A DNA stretch of 64,000 nucleotides, taken from positions 1,444,781 through 1,508,780 of the forward strand of contig NZ_JAPUBT010000001.1 of assembly GCF_030397665.1 (NCBI RefSeq). The letters are read 5' to 3'. How positions within the stretch are numbered: position 1 is the stretch's first letter; every line of letters begins with the position of its first letter. The position numbers and the translations under genes are program-made. Shown one piece after another: positions 53,111-63,021 of the stretch. Below the pieces are notes generated by a model. That model was not told the DNA's origin and did not search any database. It was given only the letters and a program-made list of their open reading frames with translations. The DNA comes from Janthinobacterium sp. SUN073 (lineage in GTDB: Bacteria; Pseudomonadota; Gammaproteobacteria; Burkholderiales; Burkholderiaceae_D).

Positions 53111-53575
53111 TCACTGCGTCGCCACCACCTTGGGAATATTGTTCCTGGTAAGGGCTTCCTTCGCCGCCGCATTCGTCACGCTGGTGCTGTTAAACCAGCT
53201 CAGGCTGCTGGTGCCGAGCTGCAGCTCCATGCTCACCGTCTGGCCGCCCATGCCACTGCCCAGGTCGCCCGCCAGGGTCAGCTCGATATTGCCCTTGTCG
53301 ACCTTGGCACTGGCCACTTCGCGCGTCGGGCTGAACACAGGAATGGCGCTGGGCGCGGCTGGCGTAGGTGTACTGCAGGCATCTGCCAGTCCACCGTTTT
53401 CCTGCACGCACAGGGCCACGGCTGTCTTCAGCGGTGCGGCCGCCGCCAGCACGTTGCTGACCTTGGCCCGCATCGTATAGTCGCCGTACTGGGGAATGGC
53501 CACGGCCGCCAGGATGCCTGCGATGGCCACCACGATCATCAGTTCTATCAGGGTAAATCCGCTCTGCGCGCGCAT
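53111..53575 (-). CDS. Type IV pilin-like protein
   Basis: A 154-residue prepilin: leader MRAQSG, then [33 protein letters not shown], with the critical Glu at mature position 5. The globular part has two Cys (~51 and ~64 in the mature chain) that could form a small disulfide loop, and an extended C-terminal strand region ending KVVATQ. It resembles the major or minor pilin PilA-type subunits, but no pilus assembly gene is present here. ATG 53575 follows GGGAG. It is convergent with the PilZ gene and ends 22 bases after it. Confidence 0.88.
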   Translation of the reverse strand: MRAQSGFTLIELMIVVAIAGILAAVAIPQYGDYTMRAKVSNVLAAAAPLKTAVALCVQENGGLADACSTPTPAAPSAIPVFSPTREVASAKVDKGNIELTLAGDLGSGMGGQTVSMELQLGTSSLSWFNSTSVTNAAAKEALTRNNIPKVVATQ

Positions 53576-53736
53576 CGTCTTCTCCCACGGTACATTGCTC
53601 ACGCCATGCACGGTGCAAGCGCCATGCCAGCGGCGCGCCCGGGCAGCGGCGGTACAGGTGGAAAGAAAAGCGACACTTTTGGGCGGGTTCGGACCAACTG
53701 CGTCGGCCCAGGCCGGGAGGTGGCCTGTCTTGCGGA

Positions 53737-53766
53737 CAAAAAAAAGGAGCCGAAGCTCCTTTTTTG
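53737..53766. terminator. Terminator of sucCD
   Basis: AAAAAGGAGC/GCTCCTTTTT (53741-53750 with 53755-53764), four-base loop CGAA, with A- and T-runs on both sides. It closes the minus-strand sucC-sucD transcript and is symmetrical enough to work on the other strand too. Confidence 0.9.
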
Positions 53767-53788
53767 TACTGCGTGAACCAGGCTGAAA

Positions 53789-54670
53789 TTACAGCATGGC
53801 TTTCAGCAGACGCGCCATTTCCGACGGGTTTTTGGTCACGGTGATGCCGCAAGCTTCCATGATTTCCAGCTTGGCTTGTGCCGTATCGGCACCGCCCGAG
53901 ATCAGCGCGCCGGCGTGGCCCATGCGCTTGCCTGGAGGAGCGGTCACGCCAGCGATGAAGCCAACGACCGGTTTTTTCATGTTGTCTTTGATCCAATACG
54001 CCGCGTTGGCTTCGTCCGGACCGCCGATTTCGCCGATCATGATGACCGCGTCGGTATCTGGATCGTCATTGAACATCTTCATGATGTCGATGTGCTTCAG
54101 ACCGTTGATCGGGTCGCCGCCGATGCCGACTGCCGACGATTGGCCCAGGCCCAGTGCGGTCAATTGACCGACCGCTTCATAGGTCAGGGTACCCGAACGC
54201 GATACCACGCCGATGCGGCCCTTTTTATGGATGTGACCTGGCATGATGCCGATCTTGATTTCGTCTGGCGTGATCAAGCCTGGGCAGTTAGGGCCCAGGA
54301 GCAGCGTTTTGCTGCCCGACTTGGCCATGCGGTCTTTCAAGGCCATCATGTCACGTACAGGAATGCCTTCGGTGATGCAAATGGCCAGATCCATTTCAGC
54401 TTCGACAGCTTCCCAGATCGCCGCTGCCGCGCCTGCTGGCGGCACGTAGATCACGGAAACGTTGGCGCCGGTTTCTTTTTTCGCTTCGGTGACGCTAGCG
54501 AAAATAGGAATGCCTTCGAAGTCTTCGCCGGCTTTCTTCGGGTTCACGCCTGCCACGAAGGCAGCTTTGCCGTTCGCGTAGTCGCGGCAACCGCGGGTGT
54601 GGAACTGGCCGGTCTTGCCGGTGATCCCTTGGGTTACGACTTTGGTATCTTTATTGATCAGAATGGACAT
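53789..54670 (-). CDS. sucD: Succinate-CoA ligase alpha subunit
   Basis: A 293-residue alpha subunit. ILINKDTKVVTQGITGKTGQFHT opens the CoA-binding Rossmann domain; GPNCPGLITPDEIKIGIMPG and the active-site His in GHAGALISGGADTA (~residue 248) follow. It carries the phosphorylated His that passes phosphate between nucleotide and succinyl-CoA. It follows sucC with a 13-base gap, so the two are cotranscribed; the operon ends at the terminator above. SucCD is a TCA-cycle enzyme acting in the cytoplasm. Confidence 0.97.
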   Translation of the reverse strand: MSILINKDTKVVTQGITGKTGQFHTRGCRDYANGKAAFVAGVNPKKAGEDFEGIPIFASVTEAKKETGANVSVIYVPPAGAAAAIWEAVEAEMDLAICITEGIPVRDMMALKDRMAKSGSKTLLLGPNCPGLITPDEIKIGIMPGHIHKKGRIGVVSRSGTLTYEAVGQLTALGLGQSSAVGIGGDPINGLKHIDIMKMFNDDPDTDAVIMIGEIGGPDEANAAYWIKDNMKKPVVGFIAGVTAPPGKRMGHAGALISGGADTAQAKLEIMEACGITVTKNPSEMARLLKAML

Positions 54671-54683
54671 GTTGATTCCTTAA

Positions 54684-55853
54684 TTAAGCTTGACCGGCAG
54701 CAGCGGCAACGACGCTCTTGGCTGCATCTTCCATGGTGTCGGCTGCGATGATAGGCAGACCGGAATCGGCCAGCATCTTTTTGCCCAGATCTTCGTTGGT
54801 GCCCTTCATGCGCACCACCAGCGGTACGTTCAGCGAAACGGCTTTCACCGCGGCGATGACGCCTTCAGCGATCACGTCGCAACGCATGATGCCGCCGAAA
54901 ATGTTCACCAGGATGGCTTTCAGGCCTGGGTTTTTCAGCATGATCTTGAACGCTTCGGTCACTTTTTCTGCCGTGGCGCCGCCGCCGACGTCCAGGAAGT
55001 TGGCTGGCTCGCCGCCGAACAGTTTGATCGTGTCCATGGTGGCCATGGCCAGGCCGGCGCCGTTCACCAGGCAACCGATGTTGCCGTCGAGCGAGATGTA
55101 GGCCAGGTCGAATTTCGACGCTTCGATTTCAGCTGGATCTTCTTCGTCCAGATCGCGCAGGGCGATGATTTCCGGGTGACGGAACAGGGCGTTCGGGTCA
55201 AAGTTGAACTTGGCGTCCAGGGCGATGACTTTGCCGCTGCCGGTGACGATCAGCGGGTTGATCTCGGCCAGCGAGCAATCGGTTTCCCAGTAGGCTTTGT
55301 ACAGGCCTTGCAGGTTGACGCGGGCGTCGGCGATCGAACCGGCAGGCACGCCGATTTTGGCCGCGATGTCGTCTGCCTGGGCATCGGTCAGGCCGACGCT
55401 AGGCTCGATGGTGACGTGGTGGATCTTCTCTGGGTGGCTCTCGGCCACTTCTTCGATGTCCATGCCGCCTTCGGACGAAGCCATCAGGACGATTTTCTGG
55501 GTCACGCGGTCGGTGACCAGCGAAACGTACAGTTCTTGTTTGATGTCGGCGCCTTCTTCCACCAGCAGGCGGTTGACTTTCTGGCCTTCGGCGCTGGTCT
55601 GGTGCGTGATCAGCTGCATGCCCATGATCTGGTCAGCGTATTCTTTGACCTGTTCGATCGATTTTGCCACTTTCACGCCGCCGCCCTTGCCGCGGCCACC
55701 TGCGTGGATCTGCGCCTTGACGACCCATACCGGGCCGCCCAGGGTTTCCGCGGCCTTGACTGCCTCGTCGACGGACATGCACGGAATGCCGCGTGGTACC
55801 GTCACTCCGAATTGCCGGAGGATTTCTTTGGCTTGATACTCATGGATTTTCAT
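54684..55853 (-). CDS. sucC: Succinate-CoA ligase beta subunit
   Basis: A 389-residue ATP-grasp beta subunit. [41 protein letters not shown] (nucleotide site) and [34 protein letters not shown] are the normal signatures. It binds nucleotide and Mg and partners SucD. It is the first gene of the sucCD operon; the 75 bases to the upstream DUF2889-like gene would hold the promoter, since that gene is read on the same strand but ends before it. Length is normal. Confidence 0.97.
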   Translation of the reverse strand: MKIHEYQAKEILRQFGVTVPRGIPCMSVDEAVKAAETLGGPVWVVKAQIHAGGRGKGGGVKVAKSIEQVKEYADQIMGMQLITHQTSAEGQKVNRLLVEEGADIKQELYVSLVTDRVTQKIVLMASSEGGMDIEEVAESHPEKIHHVTIEPSVGLTDAQADDIAAKIGVPAGSIADARVNLQGLYKAYWETDCSLAEINPLIVTGSGKVIALDAKFNFDPNALFRHPEIIALRDLDEEDPAEIEASKFDLAYISLDGNIGCLVNGAGLAMATMDTIKLFGGEPANFLDVGGGATAEKVTEAFKIMLKNPGLKAILVNIFGGIMRCDVIAEGVIAAVKAVSLNVPLVVRMKGTNEDLGKKMLADSGLPIIAADTMEDAAKSVVAAAAGQA

Positions 55854-55928
55854 GCTGGCTTCCCTTCTGATACTGATTTGTAAAAATACGGTTAGTGGTG
55901 CAAAAAAACAGGAAATACAGCGCCGGGG

Positions 55929-56489
55929 TCACGCTTTGGCTACCCAGCGCGGGTAGTACTGTGCAACCGCCCCGCCATCGGTGCGCAAGGCGTGACACTT
56001 GTCGAGTTGAAACGGCTTTTCATGCGACAAATCAGCATTCTCACCGTCACGGGTCGACCAGACATCGCCGGCAAATGCCTGAACCGTCGCAGTCGGCAAG
56101 ACTTGCGCCAGTTCGGTCAAATGGGTACAGCCGGCGATTCCCGCCAGGCGCTGTTTCAAGTCGCGGCGGAAATTCTTCAATAAATTCAAACCGATCAGCG
56201 CCCTGTAAGCGGGGCCGATGGTATCGCAAAAACCGGGATAGGGCACGGCATCGGAGGCGGCTTCGGCCTCGACAATGGTCAGTTCGCGATCGACGGTAAT
56301 GCGTAAATGGAGGTCATGCAGGGGAGTGCCGGCGGGACGGGGGCCGGAGGCCAGGGTCGCGTCATAGCTTTTGATATCAGTGATACGGGCGTCAATATCC
56401 CACAGGCCGTCGTCGCGCATATACGCTTGGACGTCGATAACGCGGGAGTGCCGTAAGGCGCGCCGGGATACGGGAGTTGACAGGGGCAT
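55929..56489 (-). CDS. DUF2889-type conserved protein
   Basis: A 186-residue cytoplasmic protein. The opening RRALRHSRVIDVQAYMRDDGLWDIDARITDIKSYD and the motif LHDLHLRITVDRELTIVEAEAASDAVPYPGFCDTIGPAYRALIGLNLLKNFRRDLKQRLAG are those of the DUF2889 family, often found in betaproteobacteria and of unknown function; the conserved Asp/Glu pattern suggests a metal-dependent fold. ATG 56489 precedes the family start; longer frames upstream are less conserved and lack a ribosome binding site. It lies upstream of sucC on the same strand and may be cotranscribed with it. Confidence 0.8.
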   Translation of the reverse strand: MPLSTPVSRRALRHSRVIDVQAYMRDDGLWDIDARITDIKSYDATLASGPRPAGTPLHDLHLRITVDRELTIVEAEAASDAVPYPGFCDTIGPAYRALIGLNLLKNFRRDLKQRLAGIAGCTHLTELAQVLPTATVQAFAGDVWSTRDGENADLSHEKPFQLDKCHALRTDGGAVAQYYPRWVAKA

Positions 56490-56778
56490 AAGACCGATGC
56501 CGCTTGCGCGGCCAAAATTTAGTAAGCAGCCATGTGCATAAAGCACGCCGTTCGCAGCTTCTACGAACAGCAACCGCACCTGCGGCGCCGCAAAAACCCT
56601 AAAAGTGTAGCACATTGGGCGCAGGTTGCGCCGCAACATAATTTTTCATTGCATCGTTAAAAACATTTCAAATTATAAATAGAAAACAGTGATTTTCATG
56701 AAGTCATTCACGAAACAAATGATTGATATCATAAAACTCACTACCATTGCCATGCCGCGAGGTGCTTCGGCATCTGCA

Positions 56779-58317
56779 TCAATCGGCCACGCCCAGCGTC
56801 TGCAGGATGGGCAGCACGGTGACGCGGAAGCTTTCCGCCTGCACGGCCAGTTCGGCCAGGTTGTCTTCTTCCGTCGTCAGCACTGTGCCATTGCGCACCA
56901 TGGTTTGCTGCAGTGCGCGCAAAGCCTGCCAGGCAAATGCCGCCCAGGCCTCGGCCTCCTGATGCCCTTCCAGCCTGGCCAGCAGGAACAACTGTTGCAA
57001 ATGCAACACACCGACGCCACCGCCCGTCACCGGACTGGCCAATGCGGCCAGGTCGGTGCGGCCCAGGGCCTTTTCCAGCAGATGCCGGTTCAGCTTGGCC
57101 GTGGCCGGTCGCGCCAATGCGATCGCCGCGTCATCCTGCACCGGCGAGATGCAAGCTTTATGTGCCAGCACCAGCAGCATCTGCAGCAGGCTGCCCAGGT
57201 CAGCCAGATAGGCGGGCAAACGCTGTTGCAGCTCGGCTATGGTATGGGGTTTGCCGTCACCGAGCAGCTCCAGCAGGGGGCCATACACGGCCGGGTCCAG
57301 ATCGGCCTCGCCCAAGGCGCCCGTCACCTTCATGGAAATCTGCCCGACCGGCGCCACCAGCAGGATGCGTACGGCGCGCAATGCGGTAGCCTGTTCATGG
57401 GCGCTCAGCTTGCGACTGCCCTTGACCCAGTAATCCTGGCGAAACTGCCGGTTCATCATGAAATCGGCGGTGTTCTCGCGGAAAGTGGCATCCGGAATCT
57501 GCGCCAGGAAAGCCAGGTGTTCGGGCGAGAAATTGAGCGGGGCAACATGATCGGGGTAGGCGGCCGAACCGGCAAACTCGAGCTTGACCGCGGCCAGCAC
57601 CGGCTTGATGGCCGAAAACGATACCGGTTGCCAGTAATGATTGAAGTATTCGTGGGACAGGTAGTTCGGGTCCTGCTCACTAATCTGTTGCAGCCGCAGG
57701 GCGATGGTGGGATTGGCCAGCAGGTAGCGCGGCTTGGTCTCCATCATGCGGTTGACGAAGGATAGCGCGCTGCCCACGCGCGTCAGGGAATCCTGCCCCG
57801 GCGCGCTCAGCACGCGGCTGTGCTGCTCCATCAGGTCGCGGATCGGCGCCATCGCCGCCCAGCCCGCCTGCGTGTTGTAGCTGATGTACAGCACGCCGCC
57901 CGGCCTGAGCTTGCGCGCCAGGAAGTCGCTGATATGCGCCTGGTTTTCCGGCGAGATCCAGCTCCAGATACCGTGCAGGGCGATGAAATCGAAGTCAGGC
58001 AGGTCGCTACGGGCACAAAAATCCTGGAACGATTGCTCCGACAGCACGGCGCCATTGCCGGAGACCTCGGCCAGTTCCTGCGCAAAGGCGGTCTGGGCCG
58101 GATTGAAATCGGTGCCATACCAGCGTGTGCAGGACGCCGCGGCATGGACATTGACGGTCATGCCCTGGCCAAACCCGAGTTCGCATGCGGTGCTGACCTT
58201 CGGCGGCTGTATGCCCCAGCTCAGCAGCAACAACTGTATGCGCAAGGGGTTCAATTCCGTGTAATAGCCGTAGGTGTATGCGGTTTCGGCCGTGTAGCCG
58301 GCATGCCAATTACTCAT
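56779..58317 (-). CDS. SAM methyltransferase with regulatory domain
   Basis: A 512-residue protein of two parts. Residues 1-~210 are a methyltransferase: YTETLNPLR-type opening, ACELGFGQGMTVNVHAAAS (motif I), YGTDFNPAQTAF and LRPGGVLYISYNTQAGW; the LSxG-type family is close to those acting on proteins or lipids. Residues ~220-512 match the methyltransferase regulatory domain (PF10119-type), including a winged-helix-like stretch near 340-380. Such two-domain enzymes often accompany secretion or surface loci; none is next to it here. It is preceded by a short AT-rich region and is monocistronic. Confidence 0.85.
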   Translation of the reverse strand: MSNWHAGYTAETAYTYGYYTELNPLRIQLLLLSWGIQPPKVSTACELGFGQGMTVNVHAAASCTRWYGTDFNPAQTAFAQELAEVSGNGAVLSEQSFQDFCARSDLPDFDFIALHGIWSWISPENQAHISDFLARKLRPGGVLYISYNTQAGWAAMAPIRDLMEQHSRVLSAPGQDSLTRVGSALSFVNRMMETKPRYLLANPTIALRLQQISEQDPNYLSHEYFNHYWQPVSFSAIKPVLAAVKLEFAGSAAYPDHVAPLNFSPEHLAFLAQIPDATFRENTADFMMNRQFRQDYWVKGSRKLSAHEQATALRAVRILLVAPVGQISMKVTGALGEADLDPAVYGPLLELLGDGKPHTIAELQQRLPAYLADLGSLLQMLLVLAHKACISPVQDDAAIALARPATAKLNRHLLEKALGRTDLAALASPVTGGGVGVLHLQQLFLLARLEGHQEAEAWAAFAWQALRALQQTMVRNGTVLTTEEDNLAELAVQAESFRVTVLPILQTLGVAD

Positions 58318-58412
58318 CAGGTGTCCCGTATATCAAGTAAAAAAGCTGGGACGCAACATGCGCAGCAGCAATTGGGCAGAATAACTGATCCTTGCTGTCA
58401 AGTTAATAAATA

Positions 58413-58868
58413 TTACTCGTCTTCGGGCTCCAGGCCTTTCAAGGCCACCTGCACGGCGCGCTGCGAAAAGCCGCGTTGCATCAGGAAGCGCACCTGCTTG
58501 TTGCGCTGTTCGGCATCCTGCGCCACTTCACCGAATTTGCGGCGCCACACTTCGCAGGCGCGCGCGGTCTCGCCTTCGGCCAGGCCCGCCTTGAGTTCCT
58601 GCAGCGCTTCACCGCCGATGCCATGGCTTTGCAATTCCGCCATGATGCGGCTATTGCCAAAACGGGCCGAGCGGCGGTGGATCAGCGACTCGGAAAAGCG
58701 CTCCTGCGACAGCCAGTTGGCTTGCTCCAGGCTGTCGAGCAAGGCTTCCACATCGTCGCCTTCCTGCGCATGGCGCTGCAGCTTGCGCCGCAATTCCATG
58801 CGGCTATGCTCGCGCATCGACAGAAAGCGGAGCGCCCTGCCCTTCAGGCTTAGTTGTACTGCAGCCAT
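58413..58868 (-). CDS. recX: RecA regulator RecX
   Basis: A 151-residue RecX-type protein built of three-helix repeats: [30 protein letters not shown], the second repeat [31 protein letters not shown] and a third near the C-terminus ([21 protein letters not shown]). RecX caps and trims RecA filaments and limits the SOS response. It lies downstream of recA on the same strand, as is usual, but is separated from it by 227 bases containing the repeat cluster, so the two may be only partly cotranscribed. Confidence 0.92.
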   Translation of the reverse strand: MAAVQLSLKGRALRFLSMREHSRMELRRKLQRHAQEGDDVEALLDSLEQANWLSQERFSESLIHRRSARFGNSRIMAELQSHGIGGEALQELKAGLAEGETARACEVWRRKFGEVAQDAEQRNKQVRFLMQRGFSQRAVQVALKGLEPEDE

Positions 58869-58969
58869 ACACCCACCTTGTCTTTCATTCCACGATCACA
58901 GCACCCAAACACAATCGCCGCCCGGCGCAACAGCGCGGGACGGCGACCAGGGTCCTACCTTGCGGCAAG

Positions 58970-59095
58970 CCATGCGTAGGTCGGATCAGGCCCCTTGGGC
59001 CGTCATCCGACAACATTGTTGGCGTCTGATCCGACAACATTGTTGACGTCTGTGGTGTTGTCGGATTACGCGCGGCTTTGCCGCGCTAATCCGAC
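58970..59095. repeat. Repeat cluster between recX and recA
   Basis: A 24-bp unit starting ATCCGACAACATTGTTG occurs twice in tandem (59005-59028 and 59029-59052) with one mismatch. It is followed by a near-perfect inverted repeat, GTCGGATTACGCGCGGC (59060-59076) and GCCGCGCTAATCCGAC (59080-59095), a stem of about 16 bp with a TTT loop, immediately after the recA stop. A further arm (GTAGGTCGGATC) lies near 58977-58988. The shared GTCGGAT/ATCCGAC core suggests REP-like intergenic elements; the hairpin may also end the recA transcript or block exonucleases. Confidence 0.75.
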
Positions 59096-60196
59096 CTACT
59101 CTGCCTTGGCTTCCGCCTTGGCAGCCTTGTCAGCGGCTTTATCCGCTTTTTCCGGCTTTTCAGCAGCCAGCGGCGGCAGTTCACGCACGCCCAGCGAAGC
59201 GCGAACCTTGTTTTCAATTTCGCGGGCCAGCGCCGGACGCTCTTGCAGGAAGGCGCGGGCGTTGTCCTTGCCCTGGCCGATGCGTTCGCCGTTGTAGCTG
59301 TACCACGAACCGGATTTTTCCACGATCTTGGCATCCGAGCCCAGGTCCAGGATTTCGCCTTCGCGCGAGGTGCCGGCACCGTACAGGATGTCGAAGTGCG
59401 CTTCCTTGAACGGTGGCGCGATCTTGTTCTTGACGACCTTGACCTTGGTTTCGTTGCCGATCACTTCATCGCCGGACTTGATCGAGCCGGTGCGGCGGAT
59501 ATCGAGGCGCACGGAGGCGTAGAATTTCAGCGCATTGCCGCCGGTGGTGGTTTCAGGACTGCCGAACATCACGCCGATCTTCATGCGGATCTGGTTGATG
59601 AAGATAACCAGGGTATTCGTGCGGTTGATGGAACCGGTCAATTTACGCAGGGCTTGCGACATCAGGCGCGCTTGCAAGCCTGGCAGGGAATCGCCCATGT
59701 CGCCTTCGATCTCGGCGCGTGGCGTCAGTGCGGCCACGGAGTCGATGACGACCAGGTCGACGCTGCCCGAACGCACAAGGGCGTCGCAGATTTCCAGCGC
59801 CTGCTCGCCCGTGTCCGGTTGCGAGATCAGCAATTCATGCAGGTTCACACCCAGCTTTTGCGCGTAACCGACGTCGAGCGCGTGCTCGGCATCGATAAAG
59901 GCGCACGTGCCGCCGAGTTTTTGCATTTCAGCAATGGTTTGCAGGGTCAGCGTGGTTTTACCCGACGATTCAGGACCGTAGATTTCCACCACGCGGCCGC
60001 GCGGCAAGCCGCCCACGCCCAGCGCGATATCGAGGCCGAGCGAACCGGTCGACACGACTTGCACTTCTTCGATCACCGCGCTGGCATCCATGCGCATGAC
60101 CGAACCTTTGCCAAACTGCTTCTCGATCTGCGCCAGTGCGGCGGCGAGCGCCTTGGCTTTTTCCGATGCGGGTACTACAGCTTTTTTATCGTCCAT
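59096..60196 (-). CDS. recA: Recombinase A
   Basis: A 366-residue RecA. The Walker A loop GPESSGKTT is at 74-82, VVIDSVAAL holds the Walker B, and the MAW-type N-terminal helix and the loop L2 ([17 protein letters not shown]) are intact. The C-terminal ~35 residues are a Lys/Ala/Glu-rich acidic tail. RecA drives homologous recombination and LexA self-cleavage in the SOS response. ATG 60196 matches the usual start MDDKKA. A perfect LexA-type box lies about 100 bases upstream, in line with SOS induction; recX follows downstream after a repeat cluster. Confidence 0.98.
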   Translation of the reverse strand: MDDKKAVVPASEKAKALAAALAQIEKQFGKGSVMRMDASAVIEEVQVVSTGSLGLDIALGVGGLPRGRVVEIYGPESSGKTTLTLQTIAEMQKLGGTCAFIDAEHALDVGYAQKLGVNLHELLISQPDTGEQALEICDALVRSGSVDLVVIDSVAALTPRAEIEGDMGDSLPGLQARLMSQALRKLTGSINRTNTLVIFINQIRMKIGVMFGSPETTTGGNALKFYASVRLDIRRTGSIKSGDEVIGNETKVKVVKNKIAPPFKEAHFDILYGAGTSREGEILDLGSDAKIVEKSGSWYSYNGERIGQGKDNARAFLQERPALAREIENKVRASLGVRELPPLAAEKPEKADKAADKAAKAEAKAE

Positions 60197-60287
60197 ATGT
60201 TCTTTCAGCCGTTCTACAGTTGCGGACTCAGTGGAATCCGGCAGCCTGCGATAGCGCCAGTGGGTTAAATTCTTTACACAGACAGTA

Positions 60288-60303
60288 CTGTATAAAAAAA
60301 CAG
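60288..60303. promoter_or_regulatory. SOS (LexA) box upstream of recA
   Basis: CTGTATAAAAAAACAG matches CTGT-N8-ACAG exactly, with an AT-rich centre as in the gammaproteobacterial SOS consensus. It is about 95 bases upstream of the recA ATG, within the divergent recA/response regulator region. Confidence 0.85.
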
Positions 60304-60444
60304 TGATCAATGCAAGCGGAACGTGGATTTGTTTTGAAACAGATCAATACAAGCCTGTTTTTCACAAAAATTCGCCACCTTGCGGAAAATGAAACACAAT
60401 ACAGACTTCAGATGTCCTGATGTTGCAAGCATAGGAAGTGCACC

Positions 60445-61179
60445 ATGCGTATTTTACTTGCCGAAGATGACAGCGTGCTGGCCGATGGCCTGACCCGCTC
60501 GCTGCGCCAGTCCGGTTATGCCATCGACTACGTCAAGACCGGCCAAGAGGCCGATACGGCCCTGTCCACCCAGGAATTCGACCTGCTGATCCTCGACCTG
60601 GGCCTGCCGAAGATGTCCGGCCTGGAGGTGCTGCGCCGCCTGCGCGCGCGCGCCTCGCTGCTGCCGGTGCTGATCCTGACGGCCGCCGATTCCATCGAAC
60701 AACGCGTGAATGGCCTCGACCTGGGTGCCGATGATTATATGGCCAAGCCGTTCGCCCTGTCGGAACTGGAGGCAAGAGTGCGCGCCCTGACGCGCCGCGG
60801 CGCCGGTGGCGGCGCCACCGTCATCAAGCACGGCCCCCTCAGCTACGACCAGGTAGGGCGCAGCGCCTACATCAACGACCAGATGCTCGACCTGTCGGCG
60901 CGCGAACTGGGCTTGCTGGAAATCCTGCTGGGCCGCACCGGCCGCCTCGTCTCGAAAGAGCAGCTGGTCGACCATCTGTGCGAATGGGGCGAAGAAGTGT
61001 CAAACAACGCCATCGAAGTGTATGTGCACCGCTTGCGCAAGAAGATCGAGGTGGGCGGCGTGCGCATCGCCACCGTGCGCGGTCTCGGCTATTGCCTGGA
61101 AAAATACTCGGAAGCGGCGCGCCTGAACGCCGAAGCGGGCGAGGCGGCAGGCCCGGCCAGCGGACCCGCCAGCAAGTGA
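60445..61179 (+). CDS. OmpR-family response regulator (TctD-like)
   Basis: A 244-residue two-domain response regulator: receiver (~1-120) with D51, acidic pocket EDD (7-9) and K~101 in MAKPF, and a winged-helix output domain (~130-220) ending with the LVSKEQLVDHLCEWGEEVSNNAIEVYVHRLRKKIE block of the OmpR family. A low-complexity Glu/Ala tail follows. Overall sequence resembles TctD, which controls organic acid uptake. It is followed by a histidine kinase whose start overlaps its stop (GTGA), so the pair forms one operon. Divergent from recA. Confidence 0.94.
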   Translation: MRILLAEDDSVLADGLTRSLRQSGYAIDYVKTGQEADTALSTQEFDLLILDLGLPKMSGLEVLRRLRARASLLPVLILTAADSIEQRVNGLDLGADDYMAKPFALSELEARVRALTRRGAGGGATVIKHGPLSYDQVGRSAYINDQMLDLSARELGLLEILLGRTGRLVSKEQLVDHLCEWGEEVSNNAIEVYVHRLRKKIEVGGVRIATVRGLGYCLEKYSEAARLNAEAGEAAGPASGPASK

Positions 61180-62714
61180 AGGCGCGCGAAGCGCCAGCGG
61201 ACGAGGTGGACGACGACGACTGGTTCGAGCCGCCCACCACGGAGCAGGATGACACCATCGAGCATTCGCTGTTTGGCGAAATCCTCGACTGGATGCTGGC
61301 GCCCTTGCTGCTGCTGTGGCCGATGAGCATCGCCATCACCTACCTGGTGGCCAAGGGCATCGCCAATCAACCGTTCGACCATGCGCTGGAAGACAGCGTG
61401 ACGGTGCTGACGCAGCAGGTCAAGCAAGCCGACGGCGCGATGCTGCGCCGCATGCCGGACAAAAACAGCAATAACAAGGGCCGCGACTTCCTGCGCGGCG
61501 ACGATGTCGACACCCTGTATTACCTGGTGGTGGGCGGGCGCGGCGAATACCTCGACGGCGACCGCGACTTGCCGCCGCCGCAAGACCCCGACAAATACCG
61601 CAGTGGCATGGTGCTGTTTCGCAACGACACCATCCACGGCACGCCCATACGCGTGGCGTTCAGCTATCTCGACATGCCGTCCGGCAGCGACGACGAATCG
61701 CGCCGCACGCTGGTGCAAGTGGCCGAGACGCTGGAAAAACGCGCCCAGCTGGCCAACGAAATCATCAAGGGCGTGATCTTGCCGCAGTTCATCATCCTCC
61801 CCGTGATCCTGGCCCTGGTCTGGTTTGCCCTGGCGCGCGGCCTGTCGCCGCTGGCGCAATTGCAGGAACGCATACGCGCCCGGCCGCCCGACGACCTCTC
61901 CCCCATCGAATCGGGCCAGGTGCCTGAGGAAATCACGCCATTGGTCGGTTCGCTCAACGAGATGCTGGCGCGACTATCGCTGTCGATCGACATGCAGAAA
62001 CGCTTCATCGCCGATGCGGCGCACCAGATGAAAACGCCGCTGGCCGGCATGCGCATGCAATCCGAGCTGGCCCTGCGCCAGACCGACCACGACGAGATTC
62101 ACCGCTCGCTGCTGCAACTGGCGAAAAGTTCGGAAGCGGCCACGCGCCTGGTAAACCAGCTGCTGGCCCTGGCGCGCGCGGAAAACCAGCCGCAGGCGGG
62201 CACGGCGTTCGAACCGATCGAGCTGAGCGAACTGGCGCGCGGCGTGGTGCAGGACTGGGTGCAAGCCTCGTTTGCCCAGCATATCGACCTGGGCTTCGAG
62301 CAGCCCGCGTATTCGATCATGATTTCCGGCAATGCCATGATGCTGCGTGAACTGCTGAGCAATCTGATCGACAATGCCCTGCGCTACACGCCGGCCGGCG
62401 GCAGCGTCACAGTCCGCGTGCGCAGCACCCTGGAACTGGCCATCCTGGAAGTGGAAGATACGGGCCCCGGCATACCGCAGGCCGAGCGCGCGCACGTGTT
62501 CGAACGCTTTTACCGCATTCTCGGCAGCAATGTCGATGGCAGCGGCCTGGGCTTGGCCATCGTGCGCGAGATTGCCCAGCAGCATGGCGCCGAAGTCGAT
62601 ATTTTTAACAATCCGCGCGCGCACTCGCCGAAGCTGCCGGGCACCCTGCTGCGCCTGAGCATCGCCCTGCTGTTGCCGGACGCGCCAGAAGAGGATGACA
62701 TCACGTATGGATAA
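61176..62714 (+). CDS. Sensor histidine kinase (TctE-like)
   Basis: A 512-residue membrane kinase: a Glu/Asp-rich N-terminal tail (~5-30), transmembrane helix (~38-60), a periplasmic sensor (~65-195, TctE/2CSK_N-like), a second helix (~200-218), HAMP, HisKA with H283 in AAHQMKTPL and HATPase with ELLSNLIDNAL and GSGLGLAIV. Starts at GTG 61176 overlapping the regulator stop by four bases. The neighbouring DUF4212/sodium-solute symporter pair suggests that a small organic acid is the signal, an inference from context. Confidence 0.92.
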   Translation: MKAREAPADEVDDDDWFEPPTTEQDDTIEHSLFGEILDWMLAPLLLLWPMSIAITYLVAKGIANQPFDHALEDSVTVLTQQVKQADGAMLRRMPDKNSNNKGRDFLRGDDVDTLYYLVVGGRGEYLDGDRDLPPPQDPDKYRSGMVLFRNDTIHGTPIRVAFSYLDMPSGSDDESRRTLVQVAETLEKRAQLANEIIKGVILPQFIILPVILALVWFALARGLSPLAQLQERIRARPPDDLSPIESGQVPEEITPLVGSLNEMLARLSLSIDMQKRFIADAAHQMKTPLAGMRMQSELALRQTDHDEIHRSLLQLAKSSEAATRLVNQLLALARAENQPQAGTAFEPIELSELARGVVQDWVQASFAQHIDLGFEQPAYSIMISGNAMMLRELLSNLIDNALRYTPAGGSVTVRVRSTLELAILEVEDTGPGIPQAERAHVFERFYRILGSNVDGSGLGLAIVREIAQQHGAEVDIFNNPRAHSPKLPGTLLRLSIALLLPDAPEEDDITYG

Positions 62715-63021
62715 GCCCAGCCTTCCCGCAGCGCCGCCGCGGCCGGCGCGCACGCCCAGCCCCGAGCTGCAGGCGCGCCTCGACGTGCACTGGCACAAGA
62801 CGCGGCGCCTGACGGCCATCCTGCTGCTGATCTGGCTGCTGACGGGCTTCCTGACCGTGTTTTATGCGCGTGAACTGTTGCACCTGAACCTGTTCGGCTG
62901 GCCGCTGCCTTTCTATATGGCGGCCCAGGGCGCCTCGCTGGTGTACCTGGCCATCATCGCCTTCTATGCCTGGCGCATGCGACGCCTGGACCGGGATTTT
63001 CATGCTGCGGAGCAAACATGA
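62695..63021 (+). CDS. DUF4212 small subunit of sodium/solute symporter
   Basis: A 108-residue protein with a Pro-rich N-terminal segment and two transmembrane helices (about 40-62 and 68-92), the LLIWLLTGFLTVFYARELLHLNLFGWPLPFYMAAQG block being diagnostic of DUF4212. Members pair with a large sodium/solute symporter, as here. ATG 62695 is used; ATG 62707 is an alternative, since neither has an ideal ribosome binding site. The gene overlaps the kinase by 20 bases and the symporter by four (ATGA), so the four genes form a single operon. Confidence 0.88.
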   Translation: MTSRMDKPSLPAAPPRPARTPSPELQARLDVHWHKTRRLTAILLLIWLLTGFLTVFYARELLHLNLFGWPLPFYMAAQGASLVYLAIIAFYAWRMRRLDRDFHAAEQT

